A stretch of DNA of 56,866 nucleotides, from NCBI GenBank assembly GCA_013115145.1, contig JAAPAO010000183.1:1-56866 (forward strand), read 5' to 3'. The translations under genes and the position numbers were made by a program. Origin of the DNA: Perkinsus chesapeaki (lineage: Eukaryota; Perkinsozoa; Perkinsida; Perkinsidae). Positions 10,567 through 21,397 of this stretch are shown here, piece by piece (the first letter of the stretch is position 1; every line of letters begins with the position of its first letter). A model generated the notes under the pieces. It was not told the DNA's origin. It saw only the letters and a program-made list of their open reading frames with translations, and searched no databases.

Positions 10567-12063
10567 ACGAAGGGTGAATGCAACTATGCTCCAATTCGCT
10601 ACTTCGTGCAAGGTTACCGGATCGAGCATCCGAAGTTTTCAAGCTTCGAACGCCGAGTTTTCAATGCCAAAAGTTCAAAATTTGATCACTTCTGTTGCAG
10701 ACGTACAATCAAAGTACCCATGGGACAAAGACCCCACTGGGGAGGCCTCCACATTCACACGGGGCTGGCGTCAATGGCTGGGTGAAATTCGTATCAACTA
10801 AATTGTGTCTGCTGAACCGAATTTGACGCGTGCAACTTGATGCCTGAAAGCTAAGCGCATGCGTGCATTAGAAAGCGCACGGCCGCAGACTGGAAGAGGA
10901 CAACGGTCGAACTCACGGTAGGCTCTGTGGTTGACCTATCAGCGTATGAAGTTCATATTATAAACCAAGAGGTCTAGCTTGCTAGTCTGCTTATCCCAGC
11001 TTGCAGCATGCATCCTGAACAGCGGACAGAGTTGTGTGAGAGCAGAAAATCGAGAGAGGGGAGCATGAATTGTGTCACACTACTTACTGGCAAGCGCACG
11101 CCACGGACTTCATCACCTATCCGGGTAACGGCACCGATCCAATAATTAATGATCAGTGTGGAGTTAGCATGGGTCACCCGCCCATTAAGATGAATGATTC
11201 ATCATGAATCGATAGCGTCTCTTATGGATAAGACGTCAAACGAAAGCAAAACAAGTATAGCTACCCCTGATAAGAAAGACACCCGATGAAGGCTGTGGTC
11301 AGCCGTCGCTCATCAGTGATTCAGCAGGTTGTGCGCAAAATATGGTGGCAGTCTGCCACTGGCAGAGGAGGAGGCTCATGGATTCCCCGTTGCTATCATC
11401 GTGGTGAGTACGCGGGCAGAGCCTACCGGGAACCGTCACAGTAGTCCTGTGGCCGATTCAGCCTGTTCAAATCGGGGTTGCTCATACGGGGACTACCAAT
11501 CGGCCCAATTGAAATTCCTCACTTAGACTTCGATACTGATATTTTCCGTGGGACAGTACCACTGTCACAGTATGGTATGAAGAGCTGCAGGAGACTCAGT
11601 TTTCGTTTTCAGCTTCTGTGCTATGGAGAAGCCTCGACATTCTGCGGAGGCCTCTCGTTCCCATTATGCTGATCATTATACAAGGTCCATACCACTAACC
11701 ATGCATGCTCTCAAAGCCCATTTCTGGAGGCTGTAGATCTTAGTTGTGCCTAGCTCAGACCACATGCCCACACGAGGTATCTCATGGTGTGCGATAATGC
11801 GCATCACGATAGTGTTGGAAAACTCCGCTGTAGAACTCCGTGTTATCATGAACGGCGAAAGAGACATTTCTGGAAGATCCGGAGTGAATAATTGATTTTC
11901 GGTATCTGATAAACCAGACGCCAACAGAGGAGAATTCACTAGCAATACGCATGTCAAAGCTATCAAGCTGTCAAAGCATGTCAAAGATTCTTAAGCCAAA
12001 AGATTCTCAAAAACCCAACAGCACGATCTCGAGAGAGCCCTGGAAATAGCTTGCAAACGGACC
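10567..12063. other. Spacer upstream of nuclease copy 6
   Basis: No gene recognised with confidence. Several 60-100 codon open stretches occur on both strands without signal peptides, motifs or consistent splice sites. Confidence 0.4.
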
Positions 12064-12327
12064 GTGCACCGTCATTCCTGTAACGTGGTTTGTGATTCAG
12101 TGTGTACGACTTATATCGTGCAAGACCTATATGCCAAAGTTGATTCGTGTGGTCGAGTGATTACGAATCAGAACCATGAAGATTGTATCGACGAACCATG
12201 CTTTGCTCTAGAGCAAAGATACTTTCAATTTGTTAGACCTGAGTTTCTTTTGATAAAAGGAACTGATTCGCTACTAGCGGTTCATTGCGGTACTTGTGTT
12301 CTCTATCGACCAGAATATTGTCCATAG
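12064..12327 (+). CDS. Possible last exon of an unknown Cys-rich protein
   Basis: An open frame of 87 codons with an even scatter of Cys (about 10) ends in RPEYCP and a stop. A possible 3' splice site (TGTGATTCAG) lies at 12091-12100, so the true exon may start at ~12101. No start Met and no upstream exon could be found. It would be the only plus-strand cellular coding piece inside the nuclease array. I do not recognise the family; it may be a relic. Confidence 0.3.
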   Translation: MHRHSCNVVCDSVCTTYIVQDLYAKVDSCGRVITNQNHEDCIDEPCFALEQRYFQFVRPEFLLIKGTDSLLAVHCGTCVLYRPEYCP

Positions 12328-12720
12328 GATGACAACACAACTCAAATATTAAGTCTCAATACCACTGAGTAAACCATAATGATAAGAGTTCATCCATTTT
12401 GGAGGTGCAATGATGTAAGACGAGATTTTGTTGTAGGTGAGTAGTAGAAATGTCTACTCTGAGAGCTAGAGTAGTGCTCTCGTGCTCTTTCAAGACAGAA
12501 AAATTTCCTAGTTTTCCGAGAAAACTAGTGGCAAAAAAGCGACAACGAAGCCGCATGAATATCGATACAGAACAAGGTGGGCAAATCATCTGGAGCCTTT
12601 TACGGACGATTCGCCTCAATCGGGAGCTATAGTTATCCCACACTCTATGAGGTAGAGTTCATATTGCGAACTTCGCAGGTTAGAGTTCAAATAGATTTTT
12701 TAACGCTTGAACAGGTGGTC
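12320..12720. repeat. Downstream flank of copy 7, paralogous to the flank of copy 6
   Basis: Partner of the duplicate segment at 9305-9720; same order of blocks with substitutions and small indels. Confidence 0.7.
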
Positions 12721-13560
12721 CAAAAGCCAAGTAAGGCGTACGACGCTCTTTGCCAACTGTTCTTTGGCCACCTCGATCCGGTTGTTATAATACCCAATTG
12801 GTAAGACATCGTTATTCTTCACAGCTGAACCGTCAACATGTTTATAACCGTAATCACAAGCAGCTCTGACAGTTTCATCAGCCCACTTAACGATACACGT
12901 ATCAAGTCCATACTTCTCACAGTCCTGGGTCCACAATCTAACATGATTGGCATACCTTTCATGGAGTACCTTACTGACAGCTCGCTCCGTAACCTTCCAG
13001 TGAGGCTGACCAGGAAGTGGAGGGCCTCGTCTCTGAAGCTCATAGAGTAGAGATGAGTCCCAAGTGGAATGGAGGTTAGTAGGCTGACGGGTGGCGAAAC
13101 CGAGACGGACACCGATTGTGTTTCCACCACGGTCATTAGGTTTACCAGCATGCATCGGTTGATGAGCATCCCCCACAAAATGGACGATAAACTTGAGTGC
13201 CTCTTGGCGTTGCCGCAAAGGCAAACGCGCATCGGCGACCTGTCTCGAGTAGTTCTTCAGCGCACCGACAAAGCAGAAGTCGCGATAACAATCACGGGCA
13301 TGAATGTATCGGCAATCAGGTGTAGTTACAAAATGGAGGCGCGAAGACCATCTCCACGCGATGTTGCTCATAATCTGATCAGCCCAACTGGCATAGCTTG
13401 TCATCGGCACACCTCTACCCATAATACCATCGATAGCACCTCGAGTTCTACCGTGTATACGATCTTGACTGAGTTGTGCTATAACAGCGTGGCCATCACC
13501 TCCCCATGCAAAAATAGCTGGGAGCAGGGTGGCAGCAAGAGACAGAAGACGAAGTTTCAT
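12700..13560 (-). CDS. Secreted S1/P1-type zinc nuclease, Arg-rich, without Cys tail (copy 7)
   Basis: 286 residues: leader MKLRLLSLAATLLPAIFA, mature WGGDGH, ASWAD, LHFV, HFVGDAHQPMH, NLHSTWD; all nine ligands are kept. It ends at TWLLDHLFKR, with no linker and no Cys tail. It is enriched in Arg compared with its relatives (for example RIHGRTRGA, LPLRQRQ, LQRRGPPLPGQPHW), giving a basic protein. A BEL/Pao-like element is inserted 142 bp upstream of the start codon in the opposite orientation, so its promoter may be cut or replaced. Intronless. Confidence 0.92.
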   Translation of the reverse strand: MKLRLLSLAATLLPAIFAWGGDGHAVIAQLSQDRIHGRTRGAIDGIMGRGVPMTSYASWADQIMSNIAWRWSSRLHFVTTPDCRYIHARDCYRDFCFVGALKNYSRQVADARLPLRQRQEALKFIVHFVGDAHQPMHAGKPNDRGGNTIGVRLGFATRQPTNLHSTWDSSLLYELQRRGPPLPGQPHWKVTERAVSKVLHERYANHVRLWTQDCEKYGLDTCIVKWADETVRAACDYGYKHVDGSAVKNNDVLPIGYYNNRIEVAKEQLAKSVVRLTWLLDHLFKR

Positions 13561-13702
13561 AGGGAATCAAGACGCAATCCACTGACCAAGCACTGGAGAA
13601 CAAGTGACTCGAGCATCTCGCGATTTGGACTCTTAAGCTTAGCAGGCATTATCAGCCGGCTGAGAGCATACGGGCGCTACGCGGCGCACGGCTGCACGCT
13701 GT

Positions 13703-13889
13703 TGTTGAAGGTATTGAAGGTTTTAGCTAAGTGACTTGATATCTTGCTTTCTCACTAATCTTTACTAGACCATAGCTGACATAGCAGAATATCTAAATCT
13801 CATTATTATTCTGTATACACCTCTCGTCAGCAGCTGTATTAGAATCTTGCGTTCTACCAGTTACAGAAGAATTACCCTTGCTTACAACA
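13703..13889 (+). repeat. 5' LTR
   Basis: 187 bp, TGTTG...CAACA ends, same sequence as 19135-19321 by eye. It should carry the promoter of the element. Confidence 0.95.
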
Positions 13890-13923
13890 ATCATCCGAGA
13901 ACGTTAACTTCAACCACATTCTG

Positions 13924-16900
13924 ATGGCCCCTAGAAGAAAATCGATCAATTCGCCGACCCCCCCTGCAAGGACTAGTGGTGCCCCCACCAATACCCCTTG
14001 TGGCCCCCCAGTTGCCGAAGCTACTATTGCTCAGCTGCTCGAGAAGATGGAAGCCTTGACCGTCAGAGTAGAGGCCTTGAGTGCCGCCCCCTCTCCTCAA
14101 GGAAACCTTCCCAGCCCGCCTCTATTTGGCAACACCCCTTACAATCCCCCCTGTCCAGAGCCCCATCCTCGAGACCCTCTAGCAGAAGCCCGAACTAAGT
14201 GTCGTCAAATTATACAAGAGGCCCGAAAAGAAGCCCGTCAGGAACTTCAAACGAATGACTTCCCGAAGTTCACAGGTGGCACTGAAGACCTAGAAGTTCA
14301 GGCAGCGGGAGCAGCCCTAATCTCGGCACTGGGGACCGGTCACTTAATTAAAATGAAGAGATCCAAACCTTCCTCTACCATACGAGCCCATCTTAGCAGC
14401 TTCGATCGCCTTTTGACTACTAGCGCTATCTCACCGGGTTCGGTATGTTCTTATTTTTTGCTCTTATACTCTCTCTCTGAGGAGGTGAAGAACCGTATCT
14501 CTTCAGCCACCGACTTTTCCCTCTCAGAGTTCACTAATGTGCCAGCTCTTTTCCAACGCTTCGAGCTCCTGTACAACGACTTGCGGTCCGCCTTACTCAA
14601 AACCTATCAAGATGTGAGTGAGGCGGCTAGACTCCGCCAAGAGTGGCACGAACTCCAACATAAGGATGGCTCTTCTTATTTGGCTTTCCTCTCCGATATC
14701 GACAAGTTCCAGGTTGAGCTGAGACTCCAAGGCGACGTTCTCACAGATGCGGCCGTTTATGATAAGCTGGTCAACTGTTCGTCAGCCCCCTACAACGACT
14801 GGGCCCTACAATACTTGCTTGAAAGTACCCCATTATCTACGGCGAGATCCCAGTTAGAGTCTCGAGCCAAGCTAAGGAGCCTCAGCCTGAAAACCCCTGC
14901 CACGGTATCTACGCCCCCTACAAGTAGTAACACTACTACTACATCTGATGCAGTATCCTATCAAAATCTGTCTACTATTCAAGATAGTCGCCCCAAGTAC
15001 CCCAGGATGAAAGACTTACCCCCCAGTGTCTGCAAAAGGTGTTTTGCTGCTGGGCATAAAGCTCAGGCATGCATGGAGACTCTTCCCAAGTGGATTGAGG
15101 CGAGGTGCCTGGCCTGCGGGCACTTTGGTCATAGTGTCAGTGACTGTAGAATGGCAAAGGACCGGAAGCTAAGGTGCGATAGATGTGGTTTGTCAGGCCA
15201 TCTTTGCTTTGCTTGCCGCAAACCCCCGAAGACCCTGCCTACCTCACCAGCACAAAATTCTGGTGACCCTCAACCTAACCAAGACAAAGCACCTCCGGCC
15301 CCAGTTGATAGTATAAGTGGCTGCGAACCGCTGCTGGACGCGACTCCAAATGCTTCCTGGGTGGCTTCCATTCAGTGTGAACAGCTCAATGAGATTCTTG
15401 CTGATGATTATCACTCTTCACCGCTGCGTGCCTCGGTGGAACTAGTCTCTGTCTCGGAATCATCATGCATAGAATCCTCATCAAGAGTGGTAGTGGCTAT
15501 GTTGGATACTGGCGCTGGGCGAAATTTCATAAACCAAAGGTTGAGATCTAGTCTCCCAGCCAGCTATATTAAATCGACTGCTTCGGTCTCAGCCAAAGCC
15601 ATTCTTGCGGACGGCTCCACTTTTCGATGTTGTGAAGCCGTACTTCTGACCGTTAGAGTACCCCACAAGACGGTGGAAGTCTGGTGTTTGGTAGCCCCTG
15701 CGTCCTTAACAGTAGACTTGATCTTGGGCATGTCTGCGTTGAGGGCTCTATCCTTGTTACTGCACCTAAGCTCAGAGGGTGTGGTTCTCCACGCTGCTGT
15801 TGAGCGACAGGCAGCCCTAGAAGTATCTAGTCCTGATCGATCGGTCTCTAGTGAGACACCCCAGAATCTTGATTTCCTGCATATACTAGCTGATATTGTA
15901 AATGTACCAGAAGCCTTGAATAGTCCTATATCTGATTCTATTAATATGGACTCTTTCCTTTCGGGACTTGAGTCGCCTACTTTGAGTAATGATGTAAGTG
16001 ATGCTGTTTCCGAAGAGCCCCTACCTACGGGCTATAATGAAACTTGTTTTCGAGGTTTTGTCTTAGAGCCTACGACAAGCCCAACCGGTAAGAAGGGTGT
16101 GGTGAAGCGCTTCCAGTACGGTGTACCTTGGCTTAGCTCGAGGAGACTGCCGAAGCCTACAGCCGAAGACATTTGCAGCTTCATTTCGAGACACCAAGCG
16201 TCATCCAACAAGCTGAAACAAGAAGGCACGTTTGATGATTATGCCAAAGTGTTTCAACGTTACATCGATATGGGTGTCTTAGTGAAGGTTGATAAATCAG
16301 AATGGCCACGTGTCACTGGGCTGATTTCTCACTTTGCCGTTCTCAGCCCCTCGAAGTCTACACCTGTGAGACCTGTACTGAATGGCGTGATCTTCCGAGG
16401 CCTTATCGGCTCAGGCCTTGGTAGGACCAAGCCTTCAGATGCGATTTTGAGAGGCACTTTGCCTCACCTGTTCGCCTTTCGTTCACAACCTTCTGTTGCT
16501 ATCGTTGACTTGGAATGTGCTTACTATCAGCTCAGAAACTCAACAGATCCTGATGTAGCTTTTCTTTTCTGTTTGGCCTGGCGCGATAATTTATTCCGCC
16601 TTATTTCCCCTCCTATGGGGAGCCCTCACAGCGCTGCAGCCTTGCAGCATGCTGTGTCTTATATGTGTAAAGAAGCTCAGACCACTTTCGATGCCAAATA
16701 TAAAAGTAAGGCTACTGTTGTTTATTCTGGCTATATGGATGATCTTATTATATGCTGCTCTGAGCCTTCTCTTCTGGCGGAGGCGGTCGACATACTCTTG
16801 TCTACTTGTCGCAAATATGGGTTTCACTGCCAGCCTAAGAAGTGTCGTATCGGAATCCCATCTGAGCTTTCTTGTAAGGTACTCGGTATGCTGTGGACTC

Positions 16901-19140
16901 CGGACGATACACTCTCCGACAATGATGGCCCAGACTTGCTCCCCATGTGTGTCCTCGCCTTCTCCAAGGATAAAGTTATCTACACTCGGCGTGATGTTAT
17001 GAGCGCAATAGCCCAATGTTATGATCCTTTGGGATTTCGGAGCAACTTGTTGCTCCGAATGAGGTACATCTTGAGGCAAGAGCTAGAGAGAGACTCCTGT
17101 ACAGATCTAGATGCCTTCGTTAGCATCGACACCTACAAAGCTCTTCAAACGACCCTAGCCGAATTCAAGCTGGCTCCTGCTGTGGACCGTGTCCTGAAAT
17201 TAGGTCCCGGCGCAGTCTTACTACTCTTTGCTGATGCCTCTTGTTATGGCACTGCAGCTGTAATATGTGATTCTGAGTTTAATGTTGTCCGGTGTAGCGC
17301 CCACTTAATTCAGGCTGTCAAACAGTCTTGGTCTATAGTTCGTAAAGAGCTCCTGTCGTGCCTGGAAGCGGCGCTCTTGTTCGCCGAATCCATGCGCGCG
17401 ATTCAGTCTGTGACGTCATGTGCGCCTACCCCGGAACTTTATACAGATAATGAAGCCAACTATTACCGGTTATCTCGAGCCTTCTCCTTTGCGGAGGACT
17501 CCCCAGACTATGAGGCCTTTAGCGCCCGCTGGAAATCTATGGCGCTACCATCTTGGGAGCGCAAGACTCTGTTCAAGATAGCTACCCTACTGGTACCCTA
17601 TGGTGGTCGTGTGTATCATTTGTCAGGCAAGAGGAACCCTAGTGATGCCTACTCAAGAGGCTTACCAGTAACCCTTCTCCCCAGTGACGATCCGTCGTTG
17701 AAGGAAGCGGTGCGTCAAGCTCGCCTCCGTGCGGACCGGAAACTGAAATTAAGTAATGATGAATCATATTCTTTGATATCTGTTATATGTGACGATGGTT
17801 ATGGTACTATTGGTTCTCTGAAAGATTATGTCAAGGTCAAGCAGGAGGAGGATCCAGATTTCAGAAGACTTCTCAATCCTTCCCCTAATTCGAAGCCCGA
17901 CGCGAGGATAGTTCGGAAGTACTCCGTGGTCTCGGATAGCGCCGGTGCTTATGTCATCAATTCTGTTACTCGTGGCCTGGCTGTACCACGGGAGTTGAGA
18001 CGTGAAGTCTGTGATAAGTTACATTTGTTCTTTGTCCATCTTGGTGCCTACAAAATCTATAAAAGCGTGCAGTCCGAGTTCGATGCGGGCCCTCTATCGG
18101 AGTACTTGAGAGCCCAGCAACGTTGTCCTATCTGTATCGGCCAGCGCAATACTCGGACTGTTCGTCACACTTTGGGTTCTAGGATTACCAGGGCCTCGCA
18201 GCCTTGGGAGCTCCTAGGAATTGATCTCTTAGGTCCTTACAAACAAGAAGGATTCCGAGACGCCTTTCATGACTCTCTTATGTGTTTGCTGGTGGTCGAC
18301 GCTGTGACAGGTTTCATCGCCTATGCCTTGGTTCCCAACAACGCCCCCACTTCCTTGACTATTGCAGCTCTTGAGAGCATCTTCCTGACACATGGTTATC
18401 CTTTGGGCATGTTATCAGACGCCGATGCTCGCTTCACTAGTACAGAAGCGACTACTTGGAGTAAAGCCCTTGGTATACGGTGGTCTAGGAGTCCTGGCCA
18501 TTCGAGCCGTCTTAATGGCTGGCATGAGTCTCGTCATAGATTGGTTAACTTTATGTTGAGATGTTTACTACAACAGCACGAGAACAAGGTTAGCTGGTCT
18601 TCACTTATGCCTAGAGTATGCTTTATTGTCAACAACATTGTCCGGTCTTCGTTATCCTCTTCTACCTTTAGCAGTGACCTCCATTATGTTCATGGCCGCT
18701 GTTTGCCTCCATCGGTATCACCTAACCGCACCTTGTCTAAGGAAGCTACTGAGAGTTTGGACTGTCATATCCCTTTGAGGATGCCTGACCGGGCGGATGC
18801 CGAAAGAATGTTATATGACGTTGCTTGTCGTATATCTGCTGATTGCAAATGGACTCAAGTGAGTGCTGAGAATGATGATGCTACTTTACGCTCGCGCTCT
18901 ACTTTTGCTGATGTATCTATAGCTCGATCTGACTTTTCTTCTATTTCGGTCGGTTCTAAGGTTCTTCGTTACAACTTCGGTCGTAACAAGTTAGGTTGTA
19001 AGTGGCTTACCGACACTGTTTACATTGTCCGTGCTATTAAAGGACAGGTTGCTGTTATCTCTCCTGTCAACTCTCCGTCGCTCTTGTATGAGTATATTGG
19101 TAATTTGAAGATTATCCCTTCCGCGGCGGGGGAGTGTTGA
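13924..19140 (+). CDS. Gag-Pol polyprotein of the LTR retrotransposon
   Basis: 1738 residues in one frame. The N-terminal third is gag-like, then three CCHC zinc knuckles at ~370-431 (CKRCFAAGHKAQAC, CLACGHFGHSVSDC, CDRCGLSGHLCFAC). An aspartic protease DTGA follows at 528-531 with the partner motif LILGMSA. Reverse transcriptase has YMDD at 937-940. RNase H follows (LFADAS, YTDNEAN). Integrase has an HHCC-type zinc finger ending CPICIGQ, then catalytic Asp1434, Asp1499 and Glu1535, a D,D-35-E spacing. Gag and Pol are not separated by a stop or frameshift. The TGA stop lies inside the first six bases of the 3' LTR. All catalytic residues that I can see are intact, so the element may still be active. 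Confidence 0.95.
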   Translation: MAPRRKSINSPTPPARTSGAPTNTPCGPPVAEATIAQLLEKMEALTVRVEALSAAPSPQGNLPSPPLFGNTPYNPPCPEPHPRDPLAEARTKCRQIIQEARKEARQELQTNDFPKFTGGTEDLEVQAAGAALISALGTGHLIKMKRSKPSSTIRAHLSSFDRLLTTSAISPGSVCSYFLLLYSLSEEVKNRISSATDFSLSEFTNVPALFQRFELLYNDLRSALLKTYQDVSEAARLRQEWHELQHKDGSSYLAFLSDIDKFQVELRLQGDVLTDAAVYDKLVNCSSAPYNDWALQYLLESTPLSTARSQLESRAKLRSLSLKTPATVSTPPTSSNTTTTSDAVSYQNLSTIQDSRPKYPRMKDLPPSVCKRCFAAGHKAQACMETLPKWIEARCLACGHFGHSVSDCRMAKDRKLRCDRCGLSGHLCFACRKPPKTLPTSPAQNSGDPQPNQDKAPPAPVDSISGCEPLLDATPNASWVASIQCEQLNEILADDYHSSPLRASVELVSVSESSCIESSSRVVVAMLDTGAGRNFINQRLRSSLPASYIKSTASVSAKAILADGSTFRCCEAVLLTVRVPHKTVEVWCLVAPASLTVDLILGMSALRALSLLLHLSSEGVVLHAAVERQAALEVSSPDRSVSSETPQNLDFLHILADIVNVPEALNSPISDSINMDSFLSGLESPTLSNDVSDAVSEEPLPTGYNETCFRGFVLEPTTSPTGKKGVVKRFQYGVPWLSSRRLPKPTAEDICSFISRHQASSNKLKQEGTFDDYAKVFQRYIDMGVLVKVDKSEWPRVTGLISHFAVLSPSKSTPVRPVLNGVIFRGLIGSGLGRTKPSDAILRGTLPHLFAFRSQPSVAIVDLECAYYQLRNSTDPDVAFLFCLAWRDNLFRLISPPMGSPHSAAALQHAVSYMCKEAQTTFDAKYKSKATVVYSGYMDDLIICCSEPSLLAEAVDILLSTCRKYGFHCQPKKCRIGIPSELSCKVLGMLWTPDDTLSDNDGPDLLPMCVLAFSKDKVIYTRRDVMSAIAQCYDPLGFRSNLLLRMRYILRQELERDSCTDLDAFVSIDTYKALQTTLAEFKLAPAVDRVLKLGPGAVLLLFADASCYGTAAVICDSEFNVVRCSAHLIQAVKQSWSIVRKELLSCLEAALLFAESMRAIQSVTSCAPTPELYTDNEANYYRLSRAFSFAEDSPDYEAFSARWKSMALPSWERKTLFKIATLLVPYGGRVYHLSGKRNPSDAYSRGLPVTLLPSDDPSLKEAVRQARLRADRKLKLSNDESYSLISVICDDGYGTIGSLKDYVKVKQEEDPDFRRLLNPSPNSKPDARIVRKYSVVSDSAGAYVINSVTRGLAVPRELRREVCDKLHLFFVHLGAYKIYKSVQSEFDAGPLSEYLRAQQRCPICIGQRNTRTVRHTLGSRITRASQPWELLGIDLLGPYKQEGFRDAFHDSLMCLLVVDAVTGFIAYALVPNNAPTSLTIAALESIFLTHGYPLGMLSDADARFTSTEATTWSKALGIRWSRSPGHSSRLNGWHESRHRLVNFMLRCLLQQHENKVSWSSLMPRVCFIVNNIVRSSLSSSTFSSDLHYVHGRCLPPSVSPNRTLSKEATESLDCHIPLRMPDRADAERMLYDVACRISADCKWTQVSAENDDATLRSRSTFADVSIARSDFSSISVGSKVLRYNFGRNKLGCKWLTDTVYIVRAIKGQVAVISPVNSPSLLYEYIGNLKIIPSAAGEC

Positions 19141-19321
19141 AGGTATTGAAGGTTTTAGCTAAGTGACTTGATATCTTGCTTTCTCACTAATCTTTACTAG
19201 ACCATAGCTGACATAGCAGAATATCTAAATCTCATTATTATTCTGTATACACCTCTCGTCAGCAGCTGTATTAGAATCTTGCGTTCTACCAGTTACAGAA
19301 GAATTACCCTTGCTTACAACA
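19135..19321 (+). repeat. 3' LTR
   Basis: 187-bp copy of the 5' LTR, followed by the target duplication CTGT at 19322-19325. Its first six bases include the stop codon of the polyprotein. Confidence 0.95.
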
Positions 19322-19325
19322 CTGT

Positions 19326-21397
19326 GCAAAGTTGCGGCCTGTGGTCGGAGGCACAAAATGGTTTATGGCTGGTCAACGCCCCGGCGCATCTGATATCTTT
19401 CACAATTGTTAATACCAGCAATCCAGTTGCCCGGTCATCCGACCCATGTGCGTAACGTAGCGACCTTACATCGTAGATATTCGCACTGTACGGCTTCTGA
19501 TATCGAACTTTGTTCGGCTCCGACTTGGTTAGCTACGTGCCTGCGTCGCAGGGGCCGGTAGAGAGTATAGAATAGTATAGTCGTCAGACGTAGCCTGTAC
19601 CAACTACGATTGGTTGCCTCGACACCACACTAGCACCCCATGAGCCTTTGCAGCATACTTGTGTTTGTATCTCTAGTAGACTGGGAAGTTACCAGTCAGT
19701 GGCAAATGGCACGAGCGCGTCGTAGCATGTATAGCTGCGTACAGCTAGGCGATAGTAACTATTACGACCAACAACCGGGTACTACCTGGCAGGTGGTAGT
19801 ACCACTTCTCACAGAGGCCGGGAAATGTATACGTGACTCGTGGTTCATGAGAGATATGCCCCAAACCCCCTCTTTGAAAGCGGCCCTTCCGACGGCACTT
19901 ACGCACATTGCGCGACGCCCATATATCTGAGTGCTAAAGCGCTCGGGCTGCACGTAGGAACAATTATGCTCTCACACGTTCTTAAGAGATGTTCCAACGA
20001 TTCTCACTTACGATCACCATGCAACCTAAAGATTCTGAGTTGGTCGGTCTCGGGCGACCTGTGGGGGCTGCTGACTGGAGCAGATATCTCTTACGATTTG
20101 CCGGCATTCGACGACGAGCAGCGGAATAAGATGGTGATCTAGTCTCTTGGGGAATACAAGCTCAGGCGCGCTGATACAATAGGGGGGACCTCGAATGAGG
20201 CTCTCATTATGAGAGTCAGCTTGCGCAAGAGGGGGTAGTGATGACAAAGACCACAACAAGGGCAGATAATAACAACCCGCGCAACCCCCTTAGCTATAGA
20301 TGATTCTAGCACGCATGTACGTCGACTGCATACAGTCCAACAACAGGTTCTGTGATACCGCTCAGTCTGGGCACTTGACTCTGGGATAAGATCTTGAGTT
20401 TTCATAATTTGGATGCCTCGTAAGAGGCCCTATTTGGGTAGCTAGGGATTGATCTGAACTGGTCTCTGTGTTACACTGTGTAACAGTCTGTGTAACTTAC
20501 ACAGAGTGTGTAAGCTTCTCTGGTGTGACGCTTTTCCTTTCTCAATTTCCTGTGGTACACAATCCATGGATGTGCCACTTGACGGGATGCTAGTGAACCG
20601 GAAGAAGTTACTCGGGGATGGCAAATGGAATCCGAGGTATCGAGCACAAAGTACGCCGGGAATGTGCTGTCCCGTGTGTGTCAGAGGTTGATAAGCACTG
20701 GGAATTCTCGGTGAGTAATAACACAACAATTGATCTCAAATCGTCAATGCGATTGTTTTCGCAGTCAAAGGAGCAGAAGCTGCAGGAGACAACAGCGACT
20801 CGCGTTCGCCACAGAGAACAGGTCAAATGTGAACAAGAAAGTAGCAGGAGTAAACATCAGGGCAAAGCCCTCGAACAGGTACTGCTCACTTCCCCTGAAA
20901 GCCCCATCTATGTTAGTAGGTCTCCTCGGATGAGCTTTGCCATTCTGGGCACCACCATTGGTCTGGGTTCGGGTTGTCCCTAAGAACAAGCCGTGTGCCC
21001 GGAAGGGGGTATCAGACTACTTACCAATAATAGCGACTCTTATCAGAATAGTCTTTGTAATTACCAATGGGATAGATGCTCGACGGCTTCATTTGTTTCA
21101 GAACCCACCGTGTGCCATAGCACCGCCATCTGTAGTGGGAAGCAAATGACTTCCAAGAGATCGCAAATACCGATCCAATTGGGGTAAGGATGTGCAGGTA
21201 AGGCATATGCGAGGATTACGAGTCAGGTTAGTTGTTTGCACTTTGGAGAGTAACGAGAACTTACTAGTCTTTATGAGCATAAAACCTTGACGAATTAATA
21301 ATAGCTAATTAGACCAAGTAGAGTTTCACAAAAAAAAGAAGACATCAAAGGAGCCGTACTTCCCGCAGTATAGTATTAATGATTGGAGACAACTGAC
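19326..21397. other. Spacer between retroelement and GH20-like gene
   Basis: Before the insertion this was continuous with 13561-13698, the upstream region of nuclease copy 7. No gene assigned. The last exon of the GH20-like gene probably lies in the right part, but I could not place it. A short palindromic patch (GTTACACTGTGTAAC) lies near 20469-20483. Confidence 0.4.

Larger units (their letters stand above)
13703..19321 (+). mobile_element. Complete LTR retrotransposon, BEL/Pao-like
   Basis: 5619 bp: 187-bp LTRs at 13703-13889 and 19135-19321 around one long ORF. The LTRs start TGTTG and end CAACA, and by eye are identical. Four-base target duplication CTGT at 13699-13702 and 19322-19325. 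A short purine run GGGGGAG (19128-19134) directly precedes the 3' LTR as a polypurine tract. No TGG-type primer-binding site follows the 5' LTR, so the primer is unclear. Order gag-PR-RT-RNaseH-IN and the CYDPLG block after RT fit BEL/Pao; Ty3-like is the alternative. It sits in the upstream region of nuclease copy 7. Identical LTRs and an unbroken ORF indicate a recent insertion. Confidence 0.95.

Noticed and set aside
13890-13910. tRNA primer-binding site after the 5' LTR
   Set aside because: The sequence does not begin TGG and I cannot match it to a tRNA 3' end by eye, so it is not listed.
16591-17079. 162-codon ORF antisense to the retroelement RT
   Set aside because: Shadow of the pol frame; no start context or motif.
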